From JBAOHV01 sp037045265 (lineage in GTDB: Bacteria > Actinomycetota > Acidimicrobiia > Acidimicrobiales > Microtrichaceae), in NCBI GenBank assembly GCA_037045265.1, contig JBAOHV010000023.1, positions 1-64,000 on the forward strand: 64,000 nt of DNA, given 5' to 3'. Numbering within the stretch: position 1 is the first letter of the stretch; every line of letters begins with the position of its first letter. The notes under the pieces are model-generated. The model ran no database searches. It was not told the origin of the DNA and was given only the letters and a program-made list of their open reading frames with translations. The translations under genes were made by a program, and so were the position numbers. Positions 1 to 9,950 of this stretch are shown in pieces.

Positions 1-818
1 AGATAGCTTCCGCTTCGTCCACGTTCACCTTGAGCAGCAGCTTGCCCAGGTCTTCGGCAATCGTGAACAAGGTGACCGCCTGCAGTGACGCGGCGACTGC
101 ATTGCCGGGATCCACCGAACGGGTCAGGATCATGCCGTCGATGGGCGAGCGGATTGAAGCCTTGGACAGATTGGTTTCGTCCGTGGCGAGAGACGCCCTG
201 GCTGAATCGAGGTTGGCGCGGGCGCTGGCCTCGGCGACCGACGGCGCGTTCTAGGCTGGCGCGGGCCGCATCGAGTTCGGCTGCCGAGGGCACTTTGCCA
301 CCTGACAGCCGTGCCACTTCCTCCAGCCGCGCCAGGCTGGCTTTGGTTTCCTTGAGCGTGGCAGCGGTTTGTAGCAGCTGGGCCTGCGCGCTGGCCAGCG
401 CGGCGCGCGAGCGCGTGACCTGGTCGGTGAGTTTGGCCGTGTCCAGCTCCACCAGTACCTGCCCTTTTTTGACCCGGTCGTTGACATCGACCAGCACGCG
501 CAGCACCGTACCCGAGAGTTCGCTGCCGATGTTGACCAGGCGTGTGGGCTGCAGCGTGCCATTGGCGGTGACTCTGAGCGTCAGGTTGCCTTTGGCGGCC
601 GCTTCTGTGACGTAAATCGGCGCCGCTTTGGCCTGCTGGCTGGCCGACCAATAAAAATAGGCTGCAGTACCGCTGGCCAGCAGCGCCAGGCCAATCCACA
701 GGCTGCGCCGTCGCCACCAGGTGGGCTTGGGGGGCTGCGCCAGCAGGGCTTGCAAGTCGGCTGGTGCGGCCGTTGAGGCTGTAGGCGCTGAAAGGGGCTG
801 GGAAGACGTTGCGTTCAT
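1..818 (-). CDS. HlyD/MacA-family periplasmic adaptor of an efflux pump (partial, frameshifted)
   Basis: The gene starts at the ATG complementary to 816-818 and runs off the left edge, so the C-terminus is missing. Residues 1-35 are a Pro/Ala-rich cytoplasmic segment ending in WWRRR. A single membrane anchor (about residues 39-57, LWIGLALLASG) follows. Next comes a lipoyl-like half (LVNIGSELSGTVLRVLVD, then KKGQVLVELD) and an Ala/Gln/Leu-rich coiled-coil hairpin. After a frameshift near 240-250 the other half-motif appears (LFTIAEDLGKLLLKV, then VDEAE). This order is the membrane-fusion protein of MacA-type or RND exporters, linking an inner-membrane pump to an outer-membrane channel. The next gene on the same strand encodes such a channel, so the two probably form an operon. 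The pump itself should lie beyond the left edge. The substrate cannot be read from sequence. Confidence 0.85.
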   Translation of the reverse strand, partial: MNATSSQPLSAPTASTAAPADLQALLAQPPKPTWWRRRSLWIGLALLASGTAAYFYWSASQQAKAAPIYVTEAAAKGNLTLRVTANGTLQPTRLVNIGSELSGTVLRVLVDVNDRVKKGQVLVELDTAKLTDQVTRSRAALASAQAQLLQTAATLKETKASLARLEEVARLSGGKVPSAAELDAARASLERAVGRRGQRPRQPRFSQGVSRHGRNQSVQGFNPLAHRRHDPDPFGGSRQCSRRVTAGGHLVHDCRRPGQAAAQGERGRSGSY

Positions 819-887
819 GGGGTTCAAGAGGGGTTTCGGGCTAACGGAGCCGTGAGATGCGATGGCGGGACGACGTTCCTGGGTGGG

Positions 888-2279
888 CTATTGCCAGCCA
901 CCTCCGAGCGCCTTGACCAGGCGCACCTGGTCAGCGCTGCGGGTGGCTTGCAGGCTGACCACACTGTCCTGTGCTGACAGCAGGGTACGCTGGGTTTGCA
1001 GTACGGTCTGAAAATCAATCAGTCCACTGGCGTAACGGTTGTTCGCCAATTGCGCGGCGTTGCTGGCGGAGGTGACTGCGGTCTGTAGCAATTGGAGACG
1101 TTGCGCATTGTTCTGAATGGCAATCAGGGCGTCTTCCACCTCTTTAAGCGCAGCCAATACCGTGGTCTGGTAGCCGGCACGGGCTTGTTCGAGTGCACCT
1201 TCCTGCGCCAGCACCTGGCTCTTGGCGGCACCCCCATCCAGCAGTGGCACGGACACTGATGCCAGCAAGCTGCCCGCCAGCGTGGCACCGTTGACAAGGC
1301 TTGCCAGCGTCAGTGCGCTCAGCCCCACCGAGCCGCCGAGGTTGAAGCTGGGGTAACGCGCGGCGTCGGCGGCGTTTAACCGCGCCAATGCGGCGCTGAT
1401 GCGGTGTTCAGCCGCACGCACGTCAGCGCGCTGGCGCAGCGTGTTGGTTGCGATGTGTTCGCCATACCCGGCCCGGCTTTGCGGAATTTCACCTAAAGTT
1501 GATAGCAAGCTGTCCAGTTCCAGTGGACGCTGGCCAATCAAAATGGCCAAACTGTGGCGGGTCGCTGCCAGGTTGGTCTGCAAGGTGGGCAACTGGGCAG
1601 CGGTTTGTGCAACCGCACTCTGCGCCTGCTCCACTTCCAGTGCAGTGACCAGTCCAGCCTGGGCGCGCCATTGGGTGATTTGCAGGGTTTCCTGCTGGCT
1701 GGCCAGGTTGTTCTGGGTGATGATCAGCTGCGCCTGAGTGCCCCGCAGCTGGATGTACGCCAGCGCCACTTCAGCAGCGATGCTGACCTGCACGTCGCGC
1801 AGACTCGCCTCGGTGGCCAGCGTGTCCGCCTCATAGGCGGCCAGAGCCGCGCGGTTGCCACCAAAGATGTCGATCTCCCAGCGCGCATCAAGCCCGGCCT
1901 GAAAACTGTTGCTGGCGTCGCGTGACTCCGCCTGGCTGCGCTGGGCTGAGCCGGATAGGACCAGGTTGGGGCCATTGCTGGCGGCTTTGACATCGCGTGC
2001 GGCGCGCGCCTGTTGCAGCGCGGCCTGCGCTGAGCGGATGCTGGTGTTGGTTTGCAGCGCTTTCTGCACCAGCTCACTGAGCAGGGGATCGTCGAATGCG
2101 GTCCACCAGGTCTGCTGCATCGGTGAAGCCGGATTTGACTCGGTTGTGACGGCATTGTTGGCGCTGCCGGTCGGGCTGGCGCAGCCAGTCAGGTTCAACG
2201 CCAGAAACAGCGTTGCCAGGGTAAGCACCGGCCGATGTGAGATTGCGGCCAGTGGCCAGAAAGGGAGTAGTGATCGCAT
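888..2279 (-). CDS. NodT/TolC-family outer-membrane efflux lipoprotein
   Basis: This is the outer-membrane channel of a tripartite efflux system. I place the start at the ATG complementary to 2277-2279 because it puts a short basic N-terminus before a hydrophobic stretch and a lipobox (LALNLTGC), the signature of NodT-type lipoproteins. Longer in-frame starts exist upstream up to 2432 but would bury the signal peptide. The body (about 463 aa) shows the two repeated OEP halves rich in Ala/Gln/Leu (SAQAALQQARAARD; later NAAQLANNRYASGLIDFQT), typical of the TolC alpha-barrel. The frame is clean throughout. It lies upstream of, and on the same strand as, the adaptor gene at 1-818, the usual pairing. 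The RNA methyltransferase gene diverges from it across about 170 bp. Confidence 0.9.
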   Translation of the reverse strand: MRSLLPFWPLAAISHRPVLTLATLFLALNLTGCASPTGSANNAVTTESNPASPMQQTWWTAFDDPLLSELVQKALQTNTSIRSAQAALQQARAARDVKAASNGPNLVLSGSAQRSQAESRDASNSFQAGLDARWEIDIFGGNRAALAAYEADTLATEASLRDVQVSIAAEVALAYIQLRGTQAQLIITQNNLASQQETLQITQWRAQAGLVTALEVEQAQSAVAQTAAQLPTLQTNLAATRHSLAILIGQRPLELDSLLSTLGEIPQSRAGYGEHIATNTLRQRADVRAAEHRISAALARLNAADAARYPSFNLGGSVGLSALTLASLVNGATLAGSLLASVSVPLLDGGAAKSQVLAQEGALEQARAGYQTTVLAALKEVEDALIAIQNNAQRLQLLQTAVTSASNAAQLANNRYASGLIDFQTVLQTQRTLLSAQDSVVSLQATRSADQVRLVKALGGGWQ

Positions 2280-2449
2280 GGATAAATGGATGGTGTCGCG
2301 CAGTAACTCTGCAGGGCGAACCCGCTGGCTTGGAGGTGAATTGTCTGGCATGTGCAGGACAGTCCGGCGTCTGAGTCGTGAAGTCTTGTAAAGTTCCGGT
2401 GAAAGCCCACCTTGTCGGTACGCCGTCTCCATGGGACAATCGCGCCCCT

Positions 2450-3727
2450 ATGCATCCAAAAGCCCTGCTTGACGCCTGTTCCGAACTGGTGCGTCTGACT
2501 CTCAAATTTGACCACCCGGCGGACGCCATCGTGTCGCGTTTTTTTCGCGACCACCGGGGTCTTGGCCCGCGTGAACGCGCCACCATGGCAGAGACGGTGT
2601 ACACCGTTCTGCGCAAAAAACAACTGTTTGACCACTTTGCGCCCTCGGGCAGCGGCCCCAAGGAGCGACGCCTGGCGATTCTGGGTTTTTATGGCCCGGG
2701 CGACTTCCTGCGCAGTGCTTTGAGCGATCAGGAGAAAAACTGGCTGGACCAGTGTGAAAAGATCAAGCCCGAAGACCTGATGGAGCGCCATCGGCACAAC
2801 CTGCCCGAGTGGTTGGTGCAGCCGCTCAAAGACCAGTTGGGTGCCGACTTCTGGCCGCTGGTGGAGAGCTTTAACCAGGGCGCCGGGCTGGACTTGCGGG
2901 TCAACACCTTCAAAGCCAAGCGCGACGAGGTGCAAAAGGCGCTGGCCAAGCCTCGGGCATCAAGGCAGTGGCCACGCCGTATTCGCCATGGGGCCTTGCG
3001 CATTGCCGGCAAACCAGCGCTGAACAAGCACGAGGCTTTTTTACGCGGCGACTTTGAAGTGCAGGACGAGGGCTCGCAACTGCTGGCGCTGCTGCTGGAC
3101 GCCAAGCGTGGCGAGATGGTGGTGGACTTTTGCGCCGGCGCCGGCGGCAAGACGCTGGCGCTCGGTGCCGCCATGCGCTCCACGGGTCGCCTGTACGCGT
3201 TTGACACCTCGGCGGGCCGGCTGGATGCATTCAAGTCGCGCCTGGCGCGCAGCGGTTTGTCCAACGTGCACCCGGCGGCCATTGCGCATGAGCGCGATGA
3301 CCGGGTGAAACGCCTGTCCGGCAAGATCGACCGCGTGCTGGTGGATGCGCCCTGCACCGGGCTTGGGCACGCTGCGGCGCAACCCCGACCTGAAGTGGCG
3401 CCAAACGCCTCAGTCGGTGGATGAGATGGTGGCCAAGCAGACGGCCATCTTGCAAGGCGCAGCACGGCTGGTGAAGTCCGGTGGGCGCCTGGTCTATGCC
3501 ACCTGCAGCATCCTGCCGCAAGAGAACGAGGGCATTGCACAGGCGTTTTCTGAAGCCAACAAGGACTTTGTCGCCGCTGGAAGTCGGCGACATCCTCACT
3601 GCCCTGAAAATCAGCCAGGCTGCCAGCCCGTGCAGCGGTGGACCGGATGGGCCAGACCTATTTGCGTCTGTGGCCGCATCGCCATCAGACCGACGGTTTT
3701 TTTGCCGCGGTGTGGCAGCGCAAATAA
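2450..3727 (+). CDS. RsmB/NOP-family SAM-dependent RNA m5C methyltransferase (frameshifted)
   Basis: This is an RNA (cytosine-5) methyltransferase of the RsmB/NOP group. The ATG at 2450 gives MHPKALLDACSELV, the usual beginning in Burkholderiales; an earlier in-frame ATG at 2378 would add 24 residues overlapping the divergent gene. The N-terminal NusB-like helical region is followed by a Rossmann SAM domain with VVDFCAGAGGKTLAL (motif I) and VLVDAPCTGLG (motif IV, catalytic-loop Cys). At least four frame changes are needed: a compensating pair around 2945-2995, one near 3364 where CTTGGGCACG should read CTTGGCACG to give GLGTLRRNPDLK, and more around 3570-3650. The natural C-terminus (GFFAAVWQRK) ends at the TAA 3725-3727. 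The second catalytic Cys (YATCSILPQEN) is present. The breaks look like sequencing indels, not decay. Confidence 0.85.
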
Positions 3728-3754
3728 ACTAAATCAACGAGAGAGACAACGTCA

Positions 3755-4957
3755 ATGGAAACCATACTCGACTGGGCTGCCAATGGCCTGTGGGACTTGA
3801 GCGCCTGGCAAATCGTGTTGTTCACGCTGGTGGTGACGCATGTCACCATGATCAGTGTCACCGTATTTTTGCACCGGCATCAGGCGCATCGCGCGCTGGA
3901 CCTGCACCCTGCGGTGTCGCATTTCTTTCGCTTCTGGTTGTGGTTGACAACCGGTCAGGTGACCAAGGAATGGGCGGCGATTCACCGCAAGCATCACGCC
4001 AAATGCGAGCAAGCCGAAGACCCGCACAGCCCGCATGTATATGGCATCAGGACCGTCTTGCTGCAGGGCTATGAGCTGTACCGCAAGGAAGCACGCAACG
4101 CCGACACCTTGGCGCGTTATGGTCATGGCACTCCCAGCGACTGGATTGAGCGCAAGTTGTACAGCCGCTTCTCGTTTGCCGGCATTGGCTTGATGTTGTT
4201 GATCGACATGACGCTGCTGGGTGCGGCGGGCCTGGCAGTGTGGGCAGTGCAGATGGCCTGGACCCCGGTGATGGCTGCCGGCATTGTGAATGGTGCAGCG
4301 CATTACTGGGGTTACCGGAATTTTGAGGCACCGGATGCCAGCACCAACATCTCACCTTGGGGCATCTTGATTGCGGGTGAGGAACTTCACAACAACCATC
4401 ACACTTATCCCACCTCGGCCAAGTTGTCGGTCAAGCCGTATGAGTTTGACATCGGATGGATGTACATCAGCGTGCTGCAAAAACTGGGTCTGGCCAGCGT
4501 CAGGAAGGTTCCGCCGCGTCTGGCCCTTGGTGAAGTACGCGCGGTCGCCGACGAACAGACGCTGGAGGCGCTGATACAGAATCGTTTTGAGTTGATGGCA
4601 GCTTATGCCAAGCAGATGCGTCAAACGTTTCGACAGGAACTCGCCGCGCTCAAAGCACGGCACGCCGATGCTACGGTGATTCGGGCTGCTCAGCGCTGGT
4701 TGCACCGGGATTTCGACCAGGTTCCCGCAGCGATTGCGCAACAACTGGCATTGGCACGTGCGGCGTCGCCCACGCTCGACAAAATGGTGGTGATGCGCGA
4801 AGAACTGCGTCAAATGTGGCTCAACCGGTCCAATACCCGCGAGCAGCTCGCCACGGAGTTGCAAGCCTGGTGTCAGCGGGCCGAGGCCAGCGGTGTTGCT
4901 GCTTTGGCCGAATTCTCCATGCGCTTGCGTTCGGTGCAGGCGCCCCAGGTGGTCTGA
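3755..4957 (+). CDS. Membrane fatty acid (acyl-CoA) desaturase
   Basis: This is a membrane-bound diiron desaturase of 400 aa, probably a delta-9 acyl-CoA/acyl-lipid type. All three histidine boxes are visible: HRHQAHR at residues 40-46, HRKHH at 77-81 and HNNHH at 212-216, with a further WGYRNF-type segment between membrane helices. Hydrophobic stretches lie at about 17-40, 56-70, 143-165 and 167-185. The C-terminal part, beyond about residue 260, is a soluble charged extension rich in Gln/Ala/Glu, longer than in minimal bacterial desaturases. The start ATG follows an AGAGAGACAA purine stretch. It lies 27 bp downstream of the RNA methyltransferase on the same strand. The frame is intact. It introduces a double bond into saturated acyl chains for membrane fluidity; the exact position is inferred from family similarity. 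Confidence 0.92.
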   Translation: METILDWAANGLWDLSAWQIVLFTLVVTHVTMISVTVFLHRHQAHRALDLHPAVSHFFRFWLWLTTGQVTKEWAAIHRKHHAKCEQAEDPHSPHVYGIRTVLLQGYELYRKEARNADTLARYGHGTPSDWIERKLYSRFSFAGIGLMLLIDMTLLGAAGLAVWAVQMAWTPVMAAGIVNGAAHYWGYRNFEAPDASTNISPWGILIAGEELHNNHHTYPTSAKLSVKPYEFDIGWMYISVLQKLGLASVRKVPPRLALGEVRAVADEQTLEALIQNRFELMAAYAKQMRQTFRQELAALKARHADATVIRAAQRWLHRDFDQVPAAIAQQLALARAASPTLDKMVVMREELRQMWLNRSNTREQLATELQAWCQRAEASGVAALAEFSMRLRSVQAPQVV

Positions 4958-5052
4958 AACAGAACGTCAGATCAAAGGTAAGGCTGACCGAAACCTTGCT
5001 TTGGTGTGGTTTGTCAGCCCACGAGCAGTGACCGGCTCACCACAGCATAAAA

Positions 5053-5073
5053 AAGCCCGCATGAAGCGGGCTT
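5053..5073 (-). terminator. Intrinsic terminator of rpmB-rpmG
   Basis: An 8-bp GC-rich stem (AAGCCCGC / GCGGGCTT) with a 5-nt loop is followed, reading the minus strand, by a run of six T residues. It lies 24 bp beyond the rpmG stop codon and is a textbook rho-independent terminator. Confidence 0.9.
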
Positions 5074-5096
5074 GATTTCAGGACTCGGACTGCTGT

Positions 5097-5267
5097 TTAA
5101 CGCAGTTTCATTTCCTTGTAGTCCACGTGTTTGCGAGCAACCGGATCAAATTTCTTGATCAGCAATTTCTCGGGAGTGGTCTTTTTGTTTTTGTCGGTGG
5201 TGTAAAAGTGACCGGTGCCGGCTGTCGATTCCAGCTTGATTTTTTCGCGTCCGCCTTTGGCTGCCAT
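5097..5267 (-). CDS. rpmG: 50S ribosomal protein L33
   Basis: A 56-residue ribosomal protein of the large subunit. It begins MAAKGGREKIKLES and ends DYKEMKLR, the standard proteobacterial L33 without the zinc-binding Cys pairs of the C+ form. The start (complement of 5265-5267) gives exactly the family length. It lies 27 bp downstream of rpmB on the same strand, the conserved rpmB-rpmG pair, and is followed by an intrinsic terminator. Lack of cysteines means zinc independence, as known for the C- paralogue type. Confidence 0.97.
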   Translation of the reverse strand: MAAKGGREKIKLESTAGTGHFYTTDKNKKTTPEKLLIKKFDPVARKHVDYKEMKLR

Positions 5268-5294
5268 GATGATCTTTCTAAAAGGGTGTTGTCA

Positions 5295-5528
5295 TTAAGC
5301 CTGACCGCGGGCGCGCAAGTCTGCGAGCACGGAGTCGATACCATTCTTGTCGATCAAACGCAGACCAGCGTTCGAAATCCGCAGGCGAACCCAGCGGTTT
5401 TCGGACTCAACCCAGAAACGGCGATATTGCAGGTTCGGCAAGAACCGGCGCTTGGTTTTGTTGTTGGCGTGGGATACATTGTTCCCAACCTGCGGGCCTT
5501 TGCCCGTAACTTCGCAGACGCGTGCCAT
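5295..5528 (-). CDS. rpmB: 50S ribosomal protein L28
   Basis: A 77-residue ribosomal protein of the large subunit. The start MARVCEVTGKGPQVGNNVSHA (complement of 5526-5528) is the invariant beginning of proteobacterial L28. Upstream in-frame codons up to 5627 give no L28-like sequence. It ends VLADLRARGQA. A purine-rich GTCCTC complement (GAGGAC on the coding strand) precedes the ATG at a suitable distance. It is the first gene of the rpmB-rpmG pair. The frame is intact. Confidence 0.97.
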   Translation of the reverse strand: MARVCEVTGKGPQVGNNVSHANNKTKRRFLPNLQYRRFWVESENRWVRLRISNAGLRLIDKNGIDSVLADLRARGQA

Positions 5529-5676
5529 GAGGACACTCCGATCGTGATAACGGCCCTGACTGACGTCAAAAGCCTGACCTCGCCAAGAAAAAGGGTGGCG
5601 GTAACCCGAATGCTGGCCCCGACCCACAGGGGCTCAGGATTTCAGCAAAGCCCGTCATTATATGCGGTGATTGGCG

Positions 5677-6624
5677 TCACTGCTCAAGAAAACGTTGCGC
5701 GTCCAGTGCGGCCATGCAACCAGTGCCGGCACTGGTGATGGCCTGGCGGTAAATATGGTCCTGCACATCACCTGCGGCAAAAATGCCGGGCACGCTAGTT
5801 TGTGTGGCAAAACCTTTGTTGCCACTCTGGGTGACGATGTAACCACCCTCCATCTGCAACTGACCTTCAAAAATACCCGTGTTGGGGCTGTGACCGATGG
5901 CGATAAAGCAGCCTTTGAGCGTCAGGTCTTCGGTGACGCCAGTGTTGACGTTCTTGACACGAACACCCGTGACGCCACTGGCATCGCCCAGTACCTCGTC
6001 CAGGGTGCTGAAGGTCTTCAGCACAATCTTGCCGCTGGCAACTTTCTCCATCAACTTGTCGATCATGATGGGTTCGGCGCGGAACTTGTCGCGGCGGTGA
6101 ATCAAATACACCCGGCTGGCGATATTGGATAAATACAGCGCTTCTTCCACCGCCGTATTGCCGCCGCCCACCACACAGCACACTTCGTTGCGATAGAAAA
6201 AGCCGTCACAGGTGGCGCAACCTGAAACGCCGCGCCCCATGAAGGCCTCTTCAGATGGCAAACCCAGATACTTGGCCGAAGCGCCGGTGGCCAGAATCAG
6301 CGCGTCGCAGGTGTAGCTGGCGCTGTCGCCAAACAAGGTGAATGGACGCTTGGAGAAATCGACCCGATGGATGTGGTCAAACACGATTTCCGTCTTGAAG
6401 CGCTCGGCGTGCTCCAGAAATCGCTGCATCAATTCCGGTCCCTGAACGCCTGCGACGTCGGCGGGCCAGTTGTCGACCTCGGTGGTGGTCATCAACTGGC
6501 CGCCTTGCGCCATGCCGGTGACCAGCATCGGCTTCAGATTGGCGCGGGCCGCATAAATGGCCGCGGTGTAGCCGGCTGGACCAGAGCCCAGAATCAATAC
6601 CTGGGTATGTCGGATGTCGGTCAT
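5677..6624 (-). CDS. trxB: Thioredoxin-disulfide reductase
   Basis: A cytoplasmic flavoenzyme passing electrons from NADPH to thioredoxin. The 315-aa length is that of the low-molecular-weight bacterial enzyme. GSGPAG (residues 13-18) binds FAD, the redox-active CATC sits at residues 136-139, GGGNTA (153-158) begins the NADPH Rossmann fold with the HRRDKFRAEP basic patch, and the C-terminal GIFAAGDV closes the FAD site. The frame is clean. It lies back to back with ftsK across 177 bp, an arrangement widespread in Burkholderiales, which supports the origin assigned to this part of the window. Confidence 0.97.
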   Translation of the reverse strand: MTDIRHTQVLILGSGPAGYTAAIYAARANLKPMLVTGMAQGGQLMTTTEVDNWPADVAGVQGPELMQRFLEHAERFKTEIVFDHIHRVDFSKRPFTLFGDSASYTCDALILATGASAKYLGLPSEEAFMGRGVSGCATCDGFFYRNEVCCVVGGGNTAVEEALYLSNIASRVYLIHRRDKFRAEPIMIDKLMEKVASGKIVLKTFSTLDEVLGDASGVTGVRVKNVNTGVTEDLTLKGCFIAIGHSPNTGIFEGQLQMEGGYIVTQSGNKGFATQTSVPGIFAAGDVQDHIYRQAITSAGTGCMAALDAQRFLEQ

Positions 6625-6801
6625 GGGTTTTCCTTGAAAGATTTCGATGGGTGAGGCGTGTACAGTTGGGGCTCAATGACCATCTGTCAAGCCAGAAAAC
6701 CCGGCCGATTGAACAGGTCGGCGGTAACTGAACCCCACAATGGGTAGGATTATGCAATGTCGACCGATCTGAACCCTTGCGCAAATTCCCCACTTTGACC
6801 C

Positions 6802-9155
6802 ATGACATACTCTCTTAATACCCTGCACGCCACAAACTCCGCCAGTCAAAACGTCACGCGTTCAGGCTGGGCTCGTTTCGCGACAGAGTTGGGTTTGGTG
6901 GCTGGCTTGGCGTTTCTGGTGTTCTGGTTGTTGTCACTCATGAGTTACTCACAGCAGGATGCAGCGTGGTCAACCTCGGGTGCGGGTTTGCCTTGGGTGA
7001 ACAAGGGTGGGCGCGTCGGCGCCTGGCTGGCTGACGGCAGTTACTTTCTGTTTGGCATTTCCGTTTGGTGGTGCTGGGCTGCAGGCGTGCGGGTCTGGCT
7101 GTCCGGCTTGGCACGATGGATGCGCGGACGTGATTTTTTGCATCGCAAGATCGACCCGTTACGCCGGCCCGGACTTGCCAGGCTGATGTTTTGGCTGGGG
7201 TTGATCTTGCTTTGCAGCGCCAGTGTCACTCTGGAGTGGTCACGTTTTTATCGTCTGGATGACCACCTGCCGGGCCATGCGGGCGGTGTCTGGGGCTATT
7301 TGGTGGCGCCTTTGGTGGTTGCAGTTGCTTGGGCATACCGGCTCCGCCCTGCTGGGCGATTGTGGTCGGGTTGTTGGGCCTTGCCTGGGTGTTCCGGTTT
7401 TCCTGGGGCGAACTGGCCGAGCGCCTGGGCGCCTGGCTGTTTGGGCGGGTCGAGACGCGCCGGGAGAAACTGGAGGTTGAGCAGGACCTGGTGATTGGCC
7501 AGCAGGCAGCGCAGGCGCGCGCCGAGGTTCTGGTGGAGGCGCGCCATGTGGCAGCTGAGCATCCCGCGCGGCCGGTGGTGGTGATCGAACCACCCGTGCC
7601 CGAACCCGCCAAGAGCGAACGGGTCGCCAAGGAGCGGCAGAAGACCCTGTTCAAGGACGTTTTCGACAGCAAACTGCCCCAGGTCGATTTGCTCGATGCT
7701 GCCGTGGCACGGCAGGAGACCGTGTCGCCCGAGACGCTGGAGATGACCAGCCGCATGATCGAGAAGAAGCTCAAGGATTTTGGCGTTGATGTGGCCGTGG
7801 TGCTGGCCCAACCCGGCCCGGTCATTACCCGCTACGAAATTGAACCCGCCACCGGCATCAAGGGCTCACAAATTGTCGGTCTGGCCAAAGATCTGGCGCG
7901 CTCGCTCAGTCTGGTATCGATCCGGGTGGTGGAAACCATCCCGGGCAAGACCACCATGGCACTTGAGCTGCCCAACGCCAAGCGCCAAACCATCAAGCTG
8001 TCCGAGATCCTGGGCGCGCAGAGCTACCACGATGCCAAGTCCCTGCTCACCATGGGTCTGGGCAAAGACATCATCGGCAATCCGGTGCTGGCCGATCTGG
8101 CCAAGATGCCACACGTTCTGGTGGCGGGCACCACCGGTTCGGGCAAATCGGTCGGTATCAACGCCATGATCCTGAGTCTGCTTTACAAAGCCGAAGCGCA
8201 CGACGTGCGCTTGCTGATGATCGACCCCAAGATGTTGGAAATGTCGGTCTACGAGGGCATTCCTCACCTGTTGTGTCCGGTGGTTACCGATATGCGCCAG
8301 GCGGCCAATGGGCTGACCTGGTGCGTGGCCGAGATGGAGCGACGCTACAAACTCATGAGCAAAATGGGTGTGCGCAATCTGGCGGGTTTCAATACCCGAA
8401 TGGATGAAGCCAAAGCGCGGGGTGAACTCATCGGCAACCCGTTCAGCCTGACGCCAGAAGAACCCGAGCCGCTGCAGCGTCTGCCGCACATTGTGGTGGT
8501 GATCGACGAGTTGGCGGATCTGATGATGGTGGTAGGGAAAAAGATCGAGGAGCTGATTGCCCGTCTGGCCCAAAAAGCACGTGCCGCCGGCATTCACCTG
8601 ATACTGGCCACCCAACGCCCCAGTGTGGATGTGATCACCGGCCTGATCAAGGCCAACATCCCCACGCGCATCGCGTTTCAGGTCAGCAGCAAGATCGACA
8701 GCCGCACCATTTTGGACCAGATGGGTGCCGAAGCCTTGCTGGGCATGGGCGACATGCTTTACATGCCCAGCGGCACCGGGCTGCCGATTCGTGTGCACGG
8801 TGCGTTTGTCAGCGACGACGAGGTGCACCGCGTGGTCAGCTATCTGAAAAGCCAGGGCGAGCCCAACTACATCGATGGCATTCTCGAAGGCGGCACGGTC
8901 GATGGCGACGATGCAGCCGATGGTTTTGCCGGGGACGGTGCCAGTGGTGAGAAGGACCCGCTGTACGACCAGGCGGTCGAAGTGGTGCTGAAAAACCGCA
9001 AGGCCAGCATCTCGCTGGTGCAGCGTCACCTGAAGATTGGCTACAACCGTGCCGCCCGGTTGGTCGAAGACATGGAGAAAGCCGGCTTGGTGAGCAGCAT
9101 GAGCAACAGTGGTCAGCGCGAGATCCTGGTGCCCAAGCGTGACGATGGGTCTTGA
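6802..9155 (+). CDS. ftsK: DNA translocase FtsK (frameshifted in the N-terminal membrane part)
   Basis: A septum-anchored motor that pumps chromosomal DNA and activates dimer resolution at dif. The N-terminus (MTYSLNTLHATNS) leads into several transmembrane helices (about 7% of the protein each; LVAGLAFLVFWLLSLM, YFLFGISVWWCWAAG, LMFWLGLILLCSAS). The frame is lost around 7,320-7,370, in the last membrane helices, and regained as GLLGLAWVFRFSWGELAE. After that one clean frame holds the alpha/beta motor: Walker A GTTGSGKS, Walker B-type IVVVIDELADLM, and ILATQRPSVDVITG. The C-terminal gamma winged helix (ASISLVQRHLKIGYNRAARL) reads KOPS sites. The linker is short, so this is a compact FtsK (about 780 aa). 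lolA follows after 1 bp. Confidence 0.93.
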
Positions 9156-9156
9156 G

Positions 9157-9786
9157 ATGAAGAAACTATTAACTGTATTGATAGCTATCAGTGCATTACC
9201 TGTATGGGCTGGCGGCCTGGAAAGTCTGGAAAATTTTGTCAAGACGATGAAAACCGGGCGGGCCGGATTCACCCAGGTGGTGACCGCCCCGTCCCGGCAA
9301 GGGCAGGCGGCGCGCAGCAAAACATCGACGGGCAGTTTTGAATTTGCCCGCCCTAACCGGTTCAAGTTTGTCTACAAGAAGCCATTTGCCCAAAGCATTG
9401 TGGCCGACGGCCAGACGCTGTGGATGCATGATCCGGATCTGAATCAGGTCACGGCGCGTGAGCAGGCCGGTGTGCTGGCGTCGACCCCAGCGGCGCTGAT
9501 TGCTGCGGCACCCGACCTGCAAGCGCTGCGGGCTGAATTCACGCTGGTCGACGTGCCGGATCAGGATGGCTTGCAATGGGTACTTGCCACCCCGCGGTCC
9601 AAAGACAATGCCGTGCAGAGCATACGCGTGGGTTTTCAAGCGGCAGGGTTGGCGGCGCTGGAGATCGTCGACAGTTTTGGTCAGCGCTCGTTGCTGAGTT
9701 TTCAGGACTTTGAGGCTAACCCGACCTTGTCAATGGGCCATTTCCAGTTCAAAGTACCCGTTGGAGCGGATCTGATCAGGCAATAA
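9157..9786 (+). CDS. lolA: Outer-membrane lipoprotein carrier protein
   Basis: A periplasmic chaperone that takes lipoproteins from LolCDE to LolB. The start at 9157 (MKKLLTVLIAISALPVWAGG) gives a classical Sec signal peptide cleaved near residue 18. The mature part has the LolA pattern: ENFVKTMKTGRAGFTQVV, then a beta-rich SFEFARPNRFKFVYKKPF and VADGQTLWMHDPDLNQVT. Total 209 aa, the usual size. It starts 1 bp after the ftsK stop, so the two are almost surely co-transcribed. ftsK-lolA-rarA is a common proteobacterial order; here pta is inserted before rarA. Confidence 0.94.
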   Translation: MKKLLTVLIAISALPVWAGGLESLENFVKTMKTGRAGFTQVVTAPSRQGQAARSKTSTGSFEFARPNRFKFVYKKPFAQSIVADGQTLWMHDPDLNQVTAREQAGVLASTPAALIAAAPDLQALRAEFTLVDVPDQDGLQWVLATPRSKDNAVQSIRVGFQAAGLAALEIVDSFGQRSLLSFQDFEANPTLSMGHFQFKVPVGADLIRQ

Positions 9787-9950
9787 AGGGGACCGTTCAC
9801 CGTCCACAAGTAGTTTGTTGGCTCCAACATGGCTGATATCTGCGATTTGTCATCAGGGTTAACCCTTGTCTCCGTTATGATGCGCTGCAACATATTCAAC
9901 CGGTCCTGAGTTCGACCAGCGGGGCCGGGCGTCACACAGCGGAGTTGACC

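Noticed and set aside
7866..9365. A 499-codon minus-strand frame opposite ftsK and lolA
   Set aside because: His/Gln-rich with no recognisable domain, and antisense to two certain genes.
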